Positions 16,497-25,514 of a stretch of DNA of 64,000 bases are shown one piece after another. The DNA comes from Flavobacterium dauae (GTDB taxonomy: Bacteria; Bacteroidota; Bacteroidia; Flavobacteriales; Flavobacteriaceae). The DNA is taken from assembly GCF_004151275.2 (NCBI RefSeq), contig NZ_CP130821.1, forward strand, positions 124,001-188,000, given 5' to 3'. Numbering within the stretch: position 1 is the stretch's first letter; every line of letters starts with the position of its first letter. The notes under the pieces were generated by a model that worked only from the letters and a program-made list of their open reading frames with translations, was not told where the DNA came from and did not search any database. The position numbers and the translations under genes are program-made.

Positions 16497-16612
16497 TGTC
16501 ATCTCAATCGAAGCTGTATTGTCAGGTCGAGTATTTACGCTTCTCCTTTTAATCTCAAATGCTCAAAGTGACGTAATTTACCAAAAGATACCTCGACAGG
16601 CTTGGGATGACA
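16497..16612. repeat. Imperfect palindromic repeat between serS and the DUF4286 gene
   Basis: The outer words TGTCATCTCAA (from 16497) and TTGGGATGACA (to 16612) are inverted, and the inner words GGTCGAG and CTCGAC pair in part. A second hairpin follows at 16637-16672 (AACCTACAAAG/CCTTGCAGGTT with a T run). Related in type to 45439-45521. I see no gene in 16458-16699. Confidence 0.6.
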
Positions 16613-16699
16613 ACGGACAAAGTTTAATTTTTACAAACCTACAAAGATCTGAAAACCTTGCAGGTTGTTTTTTAACCTTCTAACTTTATAACTTTTTCA

Positions 16700-17971
16700 T
16701 TAGTTTATCATATCAAATCCGCAATAAGGACGCAATACATCAGGAATCACGATGCCTTCCGGGGTTTGGTAGTTTTCTAAAATCCCTGCCAATACACGCG
16801 GTAATGCCAAAGACGATCCGTTTAAGGTGTGTGCCAGTTGTGTTTTGCCGTCTTTACCTTTAAAACGCAATTTTAAGCGGTTTGCCTGATAGGTTTCAAA
16901 ACAAGATACTGATGAAATTTCTAACCAGCGATCCTGTGCGGTTGAAAACACTTCAAAATCGTATGTTAAAGCTGAGGTAAAGCCCATATCGCCGCCACAC
17001 AAACGCAAAATGCGGTACGGTAATTTTAATTCGTTTAAAATTTCTTTTACGTGTTCCACCATTCCGTCTAACGCCTCGTACGATTTTTCGGGATGCTCAA
17101 TACGTACAATTTCAACCTTATCAAACTGGTGTAAACGGTTTAATCCGCGAACGTGTGCACCGTACGATCCTGCTTCTCTGCGGAAACAAGGCGTATATGC
17201 GGTGTTGCAGATAGGTAGTTCGCTTTCGTTTAAAATAACATCGCGGTATAAATTGGTTACAGGAACTTCGGCAGTTGGAATCAAATATAAATCGTCAGCG
17301 GTTGCGTGGTACATTTGCCCTTCTTTATCGGGTAATTGCCCCGTGCCGTAACCCGATGCTTCGTTAATTAAATGCGGTACCTGCACTTCGTTGTAACCTG
17401 CATTGGTATTTTTATCTAAAAAATAACTGATTAGGGCACGTTGTAACTTGGCACCTTTTCCTTTATAAACCGGGAAACCTGCACCTGTAATTTTGGCACC
17501 TAATTCAAAATCAATGATGTCGTATTTTTTTGCTAGTTCCCAGTGAGGTAAAGATCCTTCTGCCAAAACAGGGATTTCGCCTTCTTCAAAAACCGTTACG
17601 TTGTCTTCAGGTGTTTTTCCTTCCGGGACAATGTCTGCGGGCGTGTTGGGAATTTGATATAATTGGTTTGTAAGATCTTCGCTTACGGTATTTAAACGCT
17701 CTTTTAAATCGGCGGTTTTATCTTTAAGCTTAGCTGTTTTTTCTTTTAAAATTTCGGCTTTCGCTTTTTCGCCGTTACGCATTAATTCGCCAATTTCTTT
17801 GGATAGCTTGTTCGATTCTGCCAAGATGTTGTCTAATTCAACCTGTGTTGCTCTGCGCTGTTCATCCAAGTCTATAACTTTTTGAATCATTTCAGCAGCA
17901 TCAAGATTTCTTTTTGCAAGGGCTTTTACCACTTGTTCCTGATTTTCTCTAATGTAAGCTATCTGTAACAT
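16700..17971 (-). CDS. serS: Seryl-tRNA synthetase
   Basis: Class II aminoacyl-tRNA synthetase charging tRNA-Ser. The 423-residue product has an N-terminal antiparallel coiled coil (about 1-110) that binds tRNA, then motif 2 (FRREAGSYGAHVRGLNRLHQF) and motif 3 (NGSSLALPRVLAGILEN). The frame is open 8 codons further upstream, but the ATG at 17971 gives MLQIAYIRENQEQV, the usual start. A TAAATTTG box on the minus strand at 17993-18000 is the likely -7 promoter element. Confidence 0.97.
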   Translation of the reverse strand: MLQIAYIRENQEQVVKALAKRNLDAAEMIQKVIDLDEQRRATQVELDNILAESNKLSKEIGELMRNGEKAKAEILKEKTAKLKDKTADLKERLNTVSEDLTNQLYQIPNTPADIVPEGKTPEDNVTVFEEGEIPVLAEGSLPHWELAKKYDIIDFELGAKITGAGFPVYKGKGAKLQRALISYFLDKNTNAGYNEVQVPHLINEASGYGTGQLPDKEGQMYHATADDLYLIPTAEVPVTNLYRDVILNESELPICNTAYTPCFRREAGSYGAHVRGLNRLHQFDKVEIVRIEHPEKSYEALDGMVEHVKEILNELKLPYRILRLCGGDMGFTSALTYDFEVFSTAQDRWLEISSVSCFETYQANRLKLRFKGKDGKTQLAHTLNGSSLALPRVLAGILENYQTPEGIVIPDVLRPYCGFDMIN

Positions 17972-17992
17972 AAATAAATAATTGTTAAACGG

Positions 17993-18000
17993 CAAATTTA
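17993..18000 (-). promoter_or_regulatory. -7 promoter box of serS
   Basis: The minus strand reads TAAATTTG, matching TAnnTTTG, 21 bases upstream of the serS ATG. No clear -33 TTG is seen at normal spacing. Confidence 0.4.
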
Positions 18001-18059
18001 TAAAAAATGTACGGGTTGTAAGCTCATTCGCTTAAAATTATCTTTCACAGAGAATATGT

Positions 18060-18088
18060 TTTGTGGGTAATACAAATTGTTATCTTTG
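18060..18088 (+). promoter_or_regulatory. Promoter of the SNF2 helicase gene
   Basis: TTTG at 18060-18063 and TATCTTTG at 18081-18088 are separated by 17 bases and match the Bacteroidota -33/-7 consensus. The box lies 22 bases before the ATG. Confidence 0.6.
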
Positions 18089-18110
18089 TTTTGACTAGAA
18101 TTAAAACAGA

Positions 18111-21100
18111 ATGTACAAGAAAAATTTTGCAAAATATATTAGAGCCCACAGTACCCCATTTTCTATAAACAATGCTTTTTATGTGTATCCTCGTTTTATG
18201 GAACAACGAGGGACACTTTTTATTTATGAATATTTAGGAGGTTCCAAACGCCCCTACGTTATAGAAATTAAACTGGATGAAAAAAACGATATTCACCAAA
18301 CAGCCTGCTCTTGCCCTTATGATTACAAAGGTATTTGTAAACACATTGTAGCAAGTGTTGAAGATCTGGCCGACCGTTTAGATAAGGGGTCGTTAGCCAC
18401 ACAAACCGTCTTTTTTGATGTTGCGAAACAGGTTAAAAAACTTGAAACCAGCGATGTTAAACTTATAGATGGCGAATTTGATTTGGAAAATCTTAGAAAA
18501 AGAATTCAAAAAAAATCTATTACCTACGGCTATGTTAATTATATTGATTTAAATTTTGCTCACATAAAAAGTAAAATTGCAGCCTGGAATACCAATCAAT
18601 ATCAGCAAGAAATAGTACTTGTTAAAGACCAAAATAAATTAGAAACGTATTGTAACTGTTCTAACGAATTACCATTTTGCGAACATCGATTGTTTGTTTT
18701 TAAAGATCTTGCCGATAAATTTGGGAAAGATTTCTTTAAAGAAGGATTTTTGAATCAAAAAATTGAAAAAAAACTCGCCTTGTACGGATTGACACCGAAT
18801 GATGATTATCAAGAATTTTTTAATGTAAAACTTTCTCCTAAAGGTATTCTACTGGAACCTAAACCATTTGTTAAAATTGATACATACACTAATGTGTTTG
18901 TTAATTATGCTAAGGAAACAGAAACATCGGCACGGTTAAATTTACCGGTAAAAAAGCTTCAGGAAGAGCCCGTTGGTTTAGGCTTGTGCGTTGATTTTAC
19001 TTCGCATTATTCAAAAAAAAGCTTTTTAAATTTTTATGGTATTAAAGGAAAGTTAAATAAAGAAGAAACCGATTTTAGCGCCAAAATTAAAAGAATGTTT
19101 CCAGAAGATTTAAATCAAATCATTGATGAATTTTCAAGTGCCGACGATTTTCAGTTTGCTATGAACGCTATAAGAATTGAAAGATTGTTGGGCGAACGCA
19201 GCATTAGATCAAGGCAGCAAGCCATACAAATTTTTGATACGTTTTTTACCGATGACAAAGATCCTTTGTTTTTCTTGCACAACTCAAAAGACTCGTATGC
19301 TCGAAAAAATCTAACCCGGTTAGAAATTTGTACCGATCCCGTTAAACTGCACTTTCAGGCAGCTGATGCACACAAAAAATACAGGGTAAAAGTTAAAGTA
19401 GAACTTTCGGGAACAAAATATAAAATAGACAGTACCAAACTCATTGTAACACCTTTGTTTATTGTTTTAGATACCAAAGTTTATTTTATAAAAACACCTA
19501 AACTTTCTTTTGATTTAATGCACTTTGTAGAACGCCCGGAGATGTATTTCTACAAAAAAAATGCCGAATATTTTTACAACGAAATTATTTTGCCTTTAAG
19601 CAAAGATTATGAGGTAGAATTTAGTGAATTTAAAAAATCGAAAATAAAAATTGATGAAAATACCTTAGAAAAACATCTGTATATTAGCGATTTAAACGAA
19701 GGGTATGTGGTGTTTAAACCTTTTGTAAAGTATAACGAAGAGCTGATACCTTTATATTCTAACGAAGCTATTACTGTAACGACCGGCGATAAACTAAAAA
19801 CCATTAGCCGCAACGAGGCGTTTGAAGATAATTTTTTAGAAGAACTTAGAAAATTACACCCCGATTTTCAACAACAAGATGCCATTTTTTACCTGCAACC
19901 TGAGCAGTTGTTAGAAAATTACTGGCTGATGACGGCAGTTGAAAAGATGAAAAACGCCGATATAAAAGTGTTTAGAGCCAACGATTTAAAATCGTTTAAA
20001 TTTAACGTAAACAAACCTACTATTTCTGTTCGTGTAGCATCGGATATCGATTGGTTTGATGTACACATCGACGTGAAATTTGGCGATCAAACTGTAAATT
20101 TAAAAGAGTTGCAGAAATCGTTTATAAAACAAAGTAATTATGTGTTGTTAGCCGATGGAACCACAGGAATTCTTCCTAAAGATTGGATGCAGAAATTTGC
20201 GGTTTACTTTCAATCGGGCGAAGTAAAGAAAAACAGTATTCAGTTGTCTAATTATCAGTTTGGTATTCTTGACGAATTGTACAACGAATTACACGAAAAA
20301 CCAGCATTTTTTGAAGAACTTTACCAAAAAAAGCAACGTCTTTTAAATCTAAAAGCTATTCCAAATGTTCAGGTTCCAAAAGAAATCAACGCTACGTTAC
20401 GCCATTACCAACAAGAAGGCTTAAATTGGTTGGCGTTTTTAGATGAAAATAAACTGGGAGGTTGCCTTGCCGACGATATGGGATTGGGAAAAACATTGCA
20501 AACAATTACTTTTTTACAGTATCTAAAAAACAAAAATCCAGAAACAGCCCCAACGTTGATTATAGCCCCAACATCACTTATTTTTAACTGGCAGGCCGAA
20601 ATTGAAAAGTTTTGTCCGTCATTGAAAGCCTTAGCTTTTGTGGGCATTGATAGAAAAGAACACCAAAAACATTTTGAGAAGTACGACATTATTTTATCTA
20701 CCTACGGATCTTTGTTAAACGATATAACGTTTTTAAAAGATTACACGTTTAATTACATTATTTTAGATGAAAGCCAGGCAATTAAAAACCCTACATCTAA
20801 ACGCTATAAAACGGTTCGGTTGCTAAATGCCAAAAACCGGTTGGTTCTTACAGGAACACCTATTGAAAACAACACGTTTGATTTATATGCACAACTAAAT
20901 TTTACAAATCCGGGTCTGTTGGGCACAATGACACATTTTCGCAAAAATTTCTCGGATTATATCGATAAACAAAATGATGTGGAAGTGTCTAAAACACTTG
21001 GCAGAATCATCAATCCATTTGTGTTAAGACGAACAAAAGAACAGGTAGCCACAGAGTTGCCAGAAAAAATAGAAAGTGTTGTGTATTGCGAAATGGACAC

Positions 21101-21779
21101 CTCGCAACGCAAAGTGTATGATGCTTTTAAAAACCGATTCAGAGAATATATCTTAAACCAGATCGAAGAAAACGGCGTGGCAAATTCGCAAATGTATATT
21201 TTAGAAGGCCTAACTAAACTCCGTCAAATATGCAATTCAACTGCCTTAATCAATGAGGAAGAAAGTTACGGAAACTATTCGGTTAAATTAGATACGCTTA
21301 CCGAAACCATTAAAGAAAAAACAGGTAATCACAAAATTTTAGTGTTTTCACAGTTTGTGGGGATGCTTCAATTGATAAAAACTCGATTAGAATCGGAACA
21401 AATTGTTTATGAATATTTAGATGGAAGTACCCGAAATCGACAAGAAAAAGTGGATAATTTTCAAAATAATGCCGATGTACGCGTGTTTCTTATCAGCTTA
21501 AAAGCCGGTGGTACTGGGTTGAATCTTACAGAAGCCGATTACGTTTTTATTGTAGATCCGTGGTGGAATCCTGCCGTAGAAAATCAAGCAATAGACAGAA
21601 GCTATCGCATTGGGCAACATAAAACAGTAATGGCTTACCGAATGATTTGCAAAGACACCATCGAAGAAAAAATTGTTGCGTTACAAAGCAAAAAGAAATT
21701 GGTAGCAAATACGATTATTTCAATAGATGAACAGCAAAAATCATTTGATGTTGCCGATATTAAACGCTTGTTTTCATAA
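18111..21779 (+). CDS. SNF2-family DNA-dependent ATPase with two SWIM zinc fingers
   Basis: Swi2/Snf2-type DEAD/H helicase of 1222 residues, probably a DNA translocase. Two SWIM-type zinc motifs (CxC...CxH) lie near the N terminus: Cys66, Cys68, Cys76, His78 and Cys181, Cys183, Cys190, His192. The helicase core occupies about 760-1210: DDMGLGKT (Walker A), IILDESQAIKN (motif II), LTGTPIENN (motif III), KILVFSQFVG, SLKAGGTGLNL and NQAIDRSYRIGQ (motif VI). The large middle part (about 220-740) is poorly conserved. SWIM-SNF2 fusions are common in bacteria with no firm role; a link to DNA repair or chromatin-like remodelling is speculative. It is followed closely by the peptidase gene. Confidence 0.92.
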   Translation: MYKKNFAKYIRAHSTPFSINNAFYVYPRFMEQRGTLFIYEYLGGSKRPYVIEIKLDEKNDIHQTACSCPYDYKGICKHIVASVEDLADRLDKGSLATQTVFFDVAKQVKKLETSDVKLIDGEFDLENLRKRIQKKSITYGYVNYIDLNFAHIKSKIAAWNTNQYQQEIVLVKDQNKLETYCNCSNELPFCEHRLFVFKDLADKFGKDFFKEGFLNQKIEKKLALYGLTPNDDYQEFFNVKLSPKGILLEPKPFVKIDTYTNVFVNYAKETETSARLNLPVKKLQEEPVGLGLCVDFTSHYSKKSFLNFYGIKGKLNKEETDFSAKIKRMFPEDLNQIIDEFSSADDFQFAMNAIRIERLLGERSIRSRQQAIQIFDTFFTDDKDPLFFLHNSKDSYARKNLTRLEICTDPVKLHFQAADAHKKYRVKVKVELSGTKYKIDSTKLIVTPLFIVLDTKVYFIKTPKLSFDLMHFVERPEMYFYKKNAEYFYNEIILPLSKDYEVEFSEFKKSKIKIDENTLEKHLYISDLNEGYVVFKPFVKYNEELIPLYSNEAITVTTGDKLKTISRNEAFEDNFLEELRKLHPDFQQQDAIFYLQPEQLLENYWLMTAVEKMKNADIKVFRANDLKSFKFNVNKPTISVRVASDIDWFDVHIDVKFGDQTVNLKELQKSFIKQSNYVLLADGTTGILPKDWMQKFAVYFQSGEVKKNSIQLSNYQFGILDELYNELHEKPAFFEELYQKKQRLLNLKAIPNVQVPKEINATLRHYQQEGLNWLAFLDENKLGGCLADDMGLGKTLQTITFLQYLKNKNPETAPTLIIAPTSLIFNWQAEIEKFCPSLKALAFVGIDRKEHQKHFEKYDIILSTYGSLLNDITFLKDYTFNYIILDESQAIKNPTSKRYKTVRLLNAKNRLVLTGTPIENNTFDLYAQLNFTNPGLLGTMTHFRKNFSDYIDKQNDVEVSKTLGRIINPFVLRRTKEQVATELPEKIESVVYCEMDTSQRKVYDAFKNRFREYILNQIEENGVANSQMYILEGLTKLRQICNSTALINEEESYGNYSVKLDTLTETIKEKTGNHKILVFSQFVGMLQLIKTRLESEQIVYEYLDGSTRNRQEKVDNFQNNADVRVFLISLKAGGTGLNLTEADYVFIVDPWWNPAVENQAIDRSYRIGQHKTVMAYRMICKDTIEEKIVALQSKKKLVANTIISIDEQQKSFDVADIKRLFS

Positions 21780-21791
21780 AACCTTACAGCA

Positions 21792-23711
21792 ATGAAAAAT
21801 CTATTTTTAGTTTTTGTTTATGGTTTGTTTGTCAATAATTTGTTTGCACAGGTTACTACAGATACACCTAATGAATACAGGATTTACGAACAACAGGCTG
21901 CCAAACAACGTATGGCATTTGTTCCTAATCCCAATACGTTGAATTATGATGTAAAACATCAGAAACTGGAACTGAATGTAGATCCATCTCAATATTACAT
22001 CAGCGGAACAGTTACCACGCAGTTTGTGCCTAATGAAAATTTACAGACCATTGTTTTCGATTTTAGTCATACGCTTACGGTTAGTGCGGTAATACAAGGC
22101 ACACAGTCGGCTACATTTACACAGACAAATAACGAATTGGTTATACAGCTTCCGCAAACAGTTGCGTTAGGTACGCAGGGCGAAGTGAAAATAACTTATG
22201 CAGGTGCACCACCAACTGCCAGCGAAGCTTTTACACAAAGTTATCACAGTGGAACGCCGATAATCTGGACGCTTTCGGAACCTTTTGGTGCACGTGACTG
22301 GTTTCCCTGCAAGCAATCGCTTAACGATAAAATTGATTCGATTGATGTTTATCTAACAACGCCCGACGATATGGTAGCGGTTGCAAACGGAATGGAACAA
22401 TCGCAAACTGTTCATCAAAACGGAACTAAAACCACACATTTTAAACACGCTTATCCCATTCCGGCTTATTTGGTAGCCATTGCAGTAACCAATTATCAGA
22501 TCTATAATCAAACGGCGGGCACAAATCCAAATACGTTTCCGGTGGTTAATTATCTGTATCCCGAAACGTTTCAAACAGCCGTAAACCAATTGCAGGTTAC
22601 TGTGCCGGTGATGAATGTTTTTGAAGAGTTGTTTGGAGTCTATCCTTATCATACCGAGAAATATGGTCACGCACAGTTTGGCTGGGGTGGCGGAATGGAA
22701 CATACCACGGTTTCGTTTATGGGTGGTTTTTCTAGGCATTTAATTGCTCACGAATTGGCACATCATTGGTTTGGTGACAAAGTAACGTGTGGCAGTTGGA
22801 AAGACATCTGGCTTAACGAGGGCTTTGCCGAATATATGGCAGGATTGGTTGTGGAACATTTAGATGGGAACGAAGCTTTTGTGAACTGGAAAAATAGCAA
22901 AATAGGAAGTATTACTTCTCAGACCAATGGAAATCTATATTTAACCGAAGAACAAGCTTCTGATTCTGACCGCATTTTTAGCAGTCGGTTAACGTATGAC
23001 AAAGGTTCAATGGTTGTAAATATGCTGCGGTATGTTTTAGGCGATGAGGTGTTTTACCAAGCCATGCAAAATTATTTAAACGATTCCGAAATTGCCTATG
23101 GTTATGCAGTAACTACACAGTTAAAAACACATTTAGAAACAGCCTCAGGGGTAGATTTAACGGAGTTTTTTAACGATTGGGTGTATGGCGAAGGTTATCC
23201 GTCTTATCAGTTAAAGGCAGAAACATTGTCAGAAACCCAAACAAAAATAGTTTTATCGCAAACCACTTCGTACGAAAGTGTTTCGTTTTTTGAAATGCCG
23301 GTAACCTTGAAACTGACAGGAACATCGGGACAGTCTGAAATTGTGGTGTTGCAGCACACGCAAAACAATCAGGAATTTGTAGTAGATACCAGTATTGGCG
23401 TGGTGTTAGAAATTCAGATAGATCCGTTCCAAGACATTATATCTAAGAATAATACGGTAGATGTTAAAAGTTCTATGAAAGCGTATGGTAACGAAATTAA
23501 AATCATACCCAATCCTTTTCAATCATCATTTCAAGTAGTTATTCCGGAAAATGTACAGGTTGAAGCCCTAAATTTATACGATATAAAAGGTAAATTAATC
23601 CGCAAAAACATCGGTAATCCTTATAATGCAGAACAACTGGCAAGCGGAATGTATGTTTTAGCTATTAAAACGCCTTCTAAAACCTATCATAAAAAAATCA
23701 TAAAAAATTAA
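21792..23711 (+). CDS. M1 family zinc aminopeptidase secreted by the type IX system
   Basis: Metallopeptidase of 639 residues. Signal peptide MKNLFLVFVYGLFVNNLFAQ, N-terminal M1 beta domain (about 45-230), exopeptidase motif GGGMEH, zinc site HELAHHWFGD with the distal Glu in NEGFAEYMAG. The last 80 residues form a type A type IX sorting domain (IIPNPFQSSFQVVIPEN, LYDIKGKLI, LASGMYVLAI, KKIIKN). It should be exported across the outer membrane and attached or released. Type IX genes (gldH, gldB, porZ) elsewhere in the window fit. It starts 12 bases after the helicase stop. Confidence 0.94.
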   Translation: MKNLFLVFVYGLFVNNLFAQVTTDTPNEYRIYEQQAAKQRMAFVPNPNTLNYDVKHQKLELNVDPSQYYISGTVTTQFVPNENLQTIVFDFSHTLTVSAVIQGTQSATFTQTNNELVIQLPQTVALGTQGEVKITYAGAPPTASEAFTQSYHSGTPIIWTLSEPFGARDWFPCKQSLNDKIDSIDVYLTTPDDMVAVANGMEQSQTVHQNGTKTTHFKHAYPIPAYLVAIAVTNYQIYNQTAGTNPNTFPVVNYLYPETFQTAVNQLQVTVPVMNVFEELFGVYPYHTEKYGHAQFGWGGGMEHTTVSFMGGFSRHLIAHELAHHWFGDKVTCGSWKDIWLNEGFAEYMAGLVVEHLDGNEAFVNWKNSKIGSITSQTNGNLYLTEEQASDSDRIFSSRLTYDKGSMVVNMLRYVLGDEVFYQAMQNYLNDSEIAYGYAVTTQLKTHLETASGVDLTEFFNDWVYGEGYPSYQLKAETLSETQTKIVLSQTTSYESVSFFEMPVTLKLTGTSGQSEIVVLQHTQNNQEFVVDTSIGVVLEIQIDPFQDIISKNNTVDVKSSMKAYGNEIKIIPNPFQSSFQVVIPENVQVEALNLYDIKGKLIRKNIGNPYNAEQLASGMYVLAIKTPSKTYHKKIIKN

Positions 23712-23749
23712 AATGGACTTAAAGTGTGGCAATAGTAAGCTTAAAATCT

Positions 23750-23757
23750 TACATTTG
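23750..23757 (+). promoter_or_regulatory. -7 promoter box of rseP
   Basis: TACATTTG matches TAnnTTTG and lies 28 bases upstream of the rseP ATG, within the 74-base gap after the peptidase gene. No good -33 element is visible. Confidence 0.4.
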
Positions 23758-23785
23758 TGCATCAAAAATCAGAAAGAAATAATTA

Positions 23786-25129
23786 ATGGACATATTAGTT
23801 AAGTTATCACAGTTTTTATTGAGTTTATCACTATTAATTGTACTGCACGAGCTGGGGCATTTTATTCCGGCTAAAATATTTAAAACACGCGTAGAAAAAT
23901 TTTACCTGTTCTTTGATGTAAAGTTCTCTTTATTTAAAAAGAAAATCGGCGAAACCGTTTACGGAATCGGTTGGCTGCCTTTGGGTGGTTATGTGAAAAT
24001 TGCCGGAATGATTGATGAAAGTATGGATACCGAGCAACTAAAACAGGAGCCCCAACCATGGGAATTCCGTTCAAAACCGGCATGGCAACGCTTAATTATT
24101 ATGTTGGGCGGTGTTACGGTAAACTTTGTTTTGGCATTTGTGATTTATATTGGAATGACGTGGTATTACGGCGATAAATACATTGCCAACGATAGTTTAA
24201 AGGATGGAGTTTGGGTGGTTTCGGAACCCTTGCAACAAGCCGGAATGATTTCGGGTGATAAAATTATTTCTATTGATGGAGTGCATTTAGAGCGTTTTGA
24301 TGAAGCTGCTTTAAAAATTATAATGGGAAGAGAAATTAAGGTAGATCGAAATGGAGAAGAAAAGATCATTAAATTACCGGTCGATTTCATAAATAGTGCT
24401 TCAAACAGAAAAAAAACAAAATTATTGATGCCAAGAATACCTTTTGTAGTGGGAGGTTTTTCTGATGATTCACCAAATCAGGAGGTGTTGAAACCTAAAG
24501 ATTTCGTCCATTCTGTGAACGGTTTAGAGGTCAAATATTTTGATCAGATGGAAGACGCATTAAAACCATTCGCTAATAAAAAGGTGGTTGCCGGTGTTAC
24601 ACGGAATGACAAGCAGGTAGAAGTAACATTACAAGTAAATGCTGAAGGAAAAATTGGTGTTGCACCTGCGTTAATTAGAGATATTGATGCTGAAAAGTTA
24701 GGTTTATTCAAATTAAGTACTGACAGATACAGCTTTTTAGAGTCTATCCCCGTGGGAATTGATATGGGAATAAATAAATTAAAAGAGTACGGGCAACAAT
24801 TAAAATTGATTGGAAATCCTGAAACTAAAGCTTATAAAGAGGTAGGTGGTTTTATGGCAATCTTTAATATTTTCCCTGATTTTTGGAGCTGGGAAGCTTT
24901 TTGGGAAATCACGGCTTTGTTATCAATTATGCTTGGCGTAATGAACTTACTGCCCATTCCTGCCTTAGACGGAGGACATGTAATGTTTTTACTGTACGAA
25001 ATGATATCAGGACGCAAACCAAGCGATAAATTCTTAGAATATGCCCAAACAGTTGGTTTTGTTTTACTTATAGCCTTGTTGTTGTTTGCTAACGGAAACG
25101 ACATTTTTAAAGCCATTACAGGTAAATAA
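23786..25129 (+). CDS. rseP: Site-2 intramembrane zinc metalloprotease RseP
   Basis: Inner-membrane protease that cleaves anti-sigma factors and remnant signal peptides. The 447-residue product has HELGH at residues 21-25 in the first helix (zinc ligands), a PDZ domain at about 140-200 (GMISGDKIISIDG), a degenerate second PDZ-like segment (about 225-300), and the third zinc ligand in LLPIPALDGGHVMF near the end. Four membrane helices are expected. The tRNA-Asn pair follows with its own promoter. Confidence 0.95.
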   Translation: MDILVKLSQFLLSLSLLIVLHELGHFIPAKIFKTRVEKFYLFFDVKFSLFKKKIGETVYGIGWLPLGGYVKIAGMIDESMDTEQLKQEPQPWEFRSKPAWQRLIIMLGGVTVNFVLAFVIYIGMTWYYGDKYIANDSLKDGVWVVSEPLQQAGMISGDKIISIDGVHLERFDEAALKIIMGREIKVDRNGEEKIIKLPVDFINSASNRKKTKLLMPRIPFVVGGFSDDSPNQEVLKPKDFVHSVNGLEVKYFDQMEDALKPFANKKVVAGVTRNDKQVEVTLQVNAEGKIGVAPALIRDIDAEKLGLFKLSTDRYSFLESIPVGIDMGINKLKEYGQQLKLIGNPETKAYKEVGGFMAIFNIFPDFWSWEAFWEITALLSIMLGVMNLLPIPALDGGHVMFLLYEMISGRKPSDKFLEYAQTVGFVLLIALLLFANGNDIFKAITGK

Positions 25130-25157
25130 AAAAAGTGACAATTTTTTAAAAAAAGTA

Positions 25158-25188
25158 TTTGTAAAAACGAAAAATCGTTCTATATTTG
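25158..25188 (+). promoter_or_regulatory. Promoter of the tRNA-Asn pair
   Basis: TTTG (25158-25161) and TATATTTG (25181-25188) are spaced by exactly 19 bases, a perfect match to the Bacteroidota housekeeping consensus. It lies 24 bases before the first tRNA. Confidence 0.8.
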
Positions 25189-25212
25189 CATCGCAATAAA
25201 GGTAACACACCT

Positions 25213-25286
25213 TCCTCCTTAGCTCAGTTGGTTAGAGCATCTGACTGTTAATCAGAGGGTCCTTGGTTCGAGCCCAAGAGGGGGAG
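25213..25286 (+). tRNA. tRNA-Asn (GTT), first copy
   Basis: A 74-base cloverleaf: acceptor TCCTCCT pairs with AGGGGGA, the D arm is AGCTCAGTTGGTTAGAGC, the anticodon stem-loop CTGACTGTTAATCAG has anticodon GTT, and the T arm carries GGTTCGAGCC. The discriminator base is G and CCA is not encoded. Identical to the second copy. Confidence 0.97.
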
Positions 25287-25339
25287 CAAAATGCGAAAGC
25301 AAATACTTTTTATTGCAGGAAGTTTTATAGTTATAAGTT

Positions 25340-25413
25340 TCCTCCTTAGCTCAGTTGGTTAGAGCATCTGACTGTTAATCAGAGGGTCCTTGGTTCGAGC
25401 CCAAGAGGGGGAG
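25340..25413 (+). tRNA. tRNA-Asn (GTT), second copy
   Basis: Identical 74-base repeat of the upstream tRNA, 53 bases after it and with no promoter of its own in the spacer, so the two are probably cut from one transcript. A hairpin terminator follows. Confidence 0.97.
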
Positions 25414-25424
25414 CAAAAATACAG

Positions 25425-25454
25425 AAAGCCTTACAGAGATGTGAGGCTTTTTTG
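25425..25454 (+). terminator. Terminator of the tRNA-Asn transcript
   Basis: The 9-bp stem AAGCCTTAC/GTGAGGCTT (one T-G pair) has a 6-base loop and a T6 tail, 12 bases after the second tRNA. Confidence 0.85.
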
Positions 25455-25489
25455 TTTAAATATCATTGTCCACGTTTACGGTTAATAAT

Positions 25490-25514
25490 GGATCAAGCTC
25501 AAAAGTTGGGGATT
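25490..25514 (+). repeat. Left terminal inverted repeat of the insertion sequence
   Basis: GGATCAAGCTCAAAA followed by GTTGGGGATT. The reverse complement of the right end (26880-26905) begins with the same 15 bases. The transposase stop codon lies within it. Confidence 0.8.
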
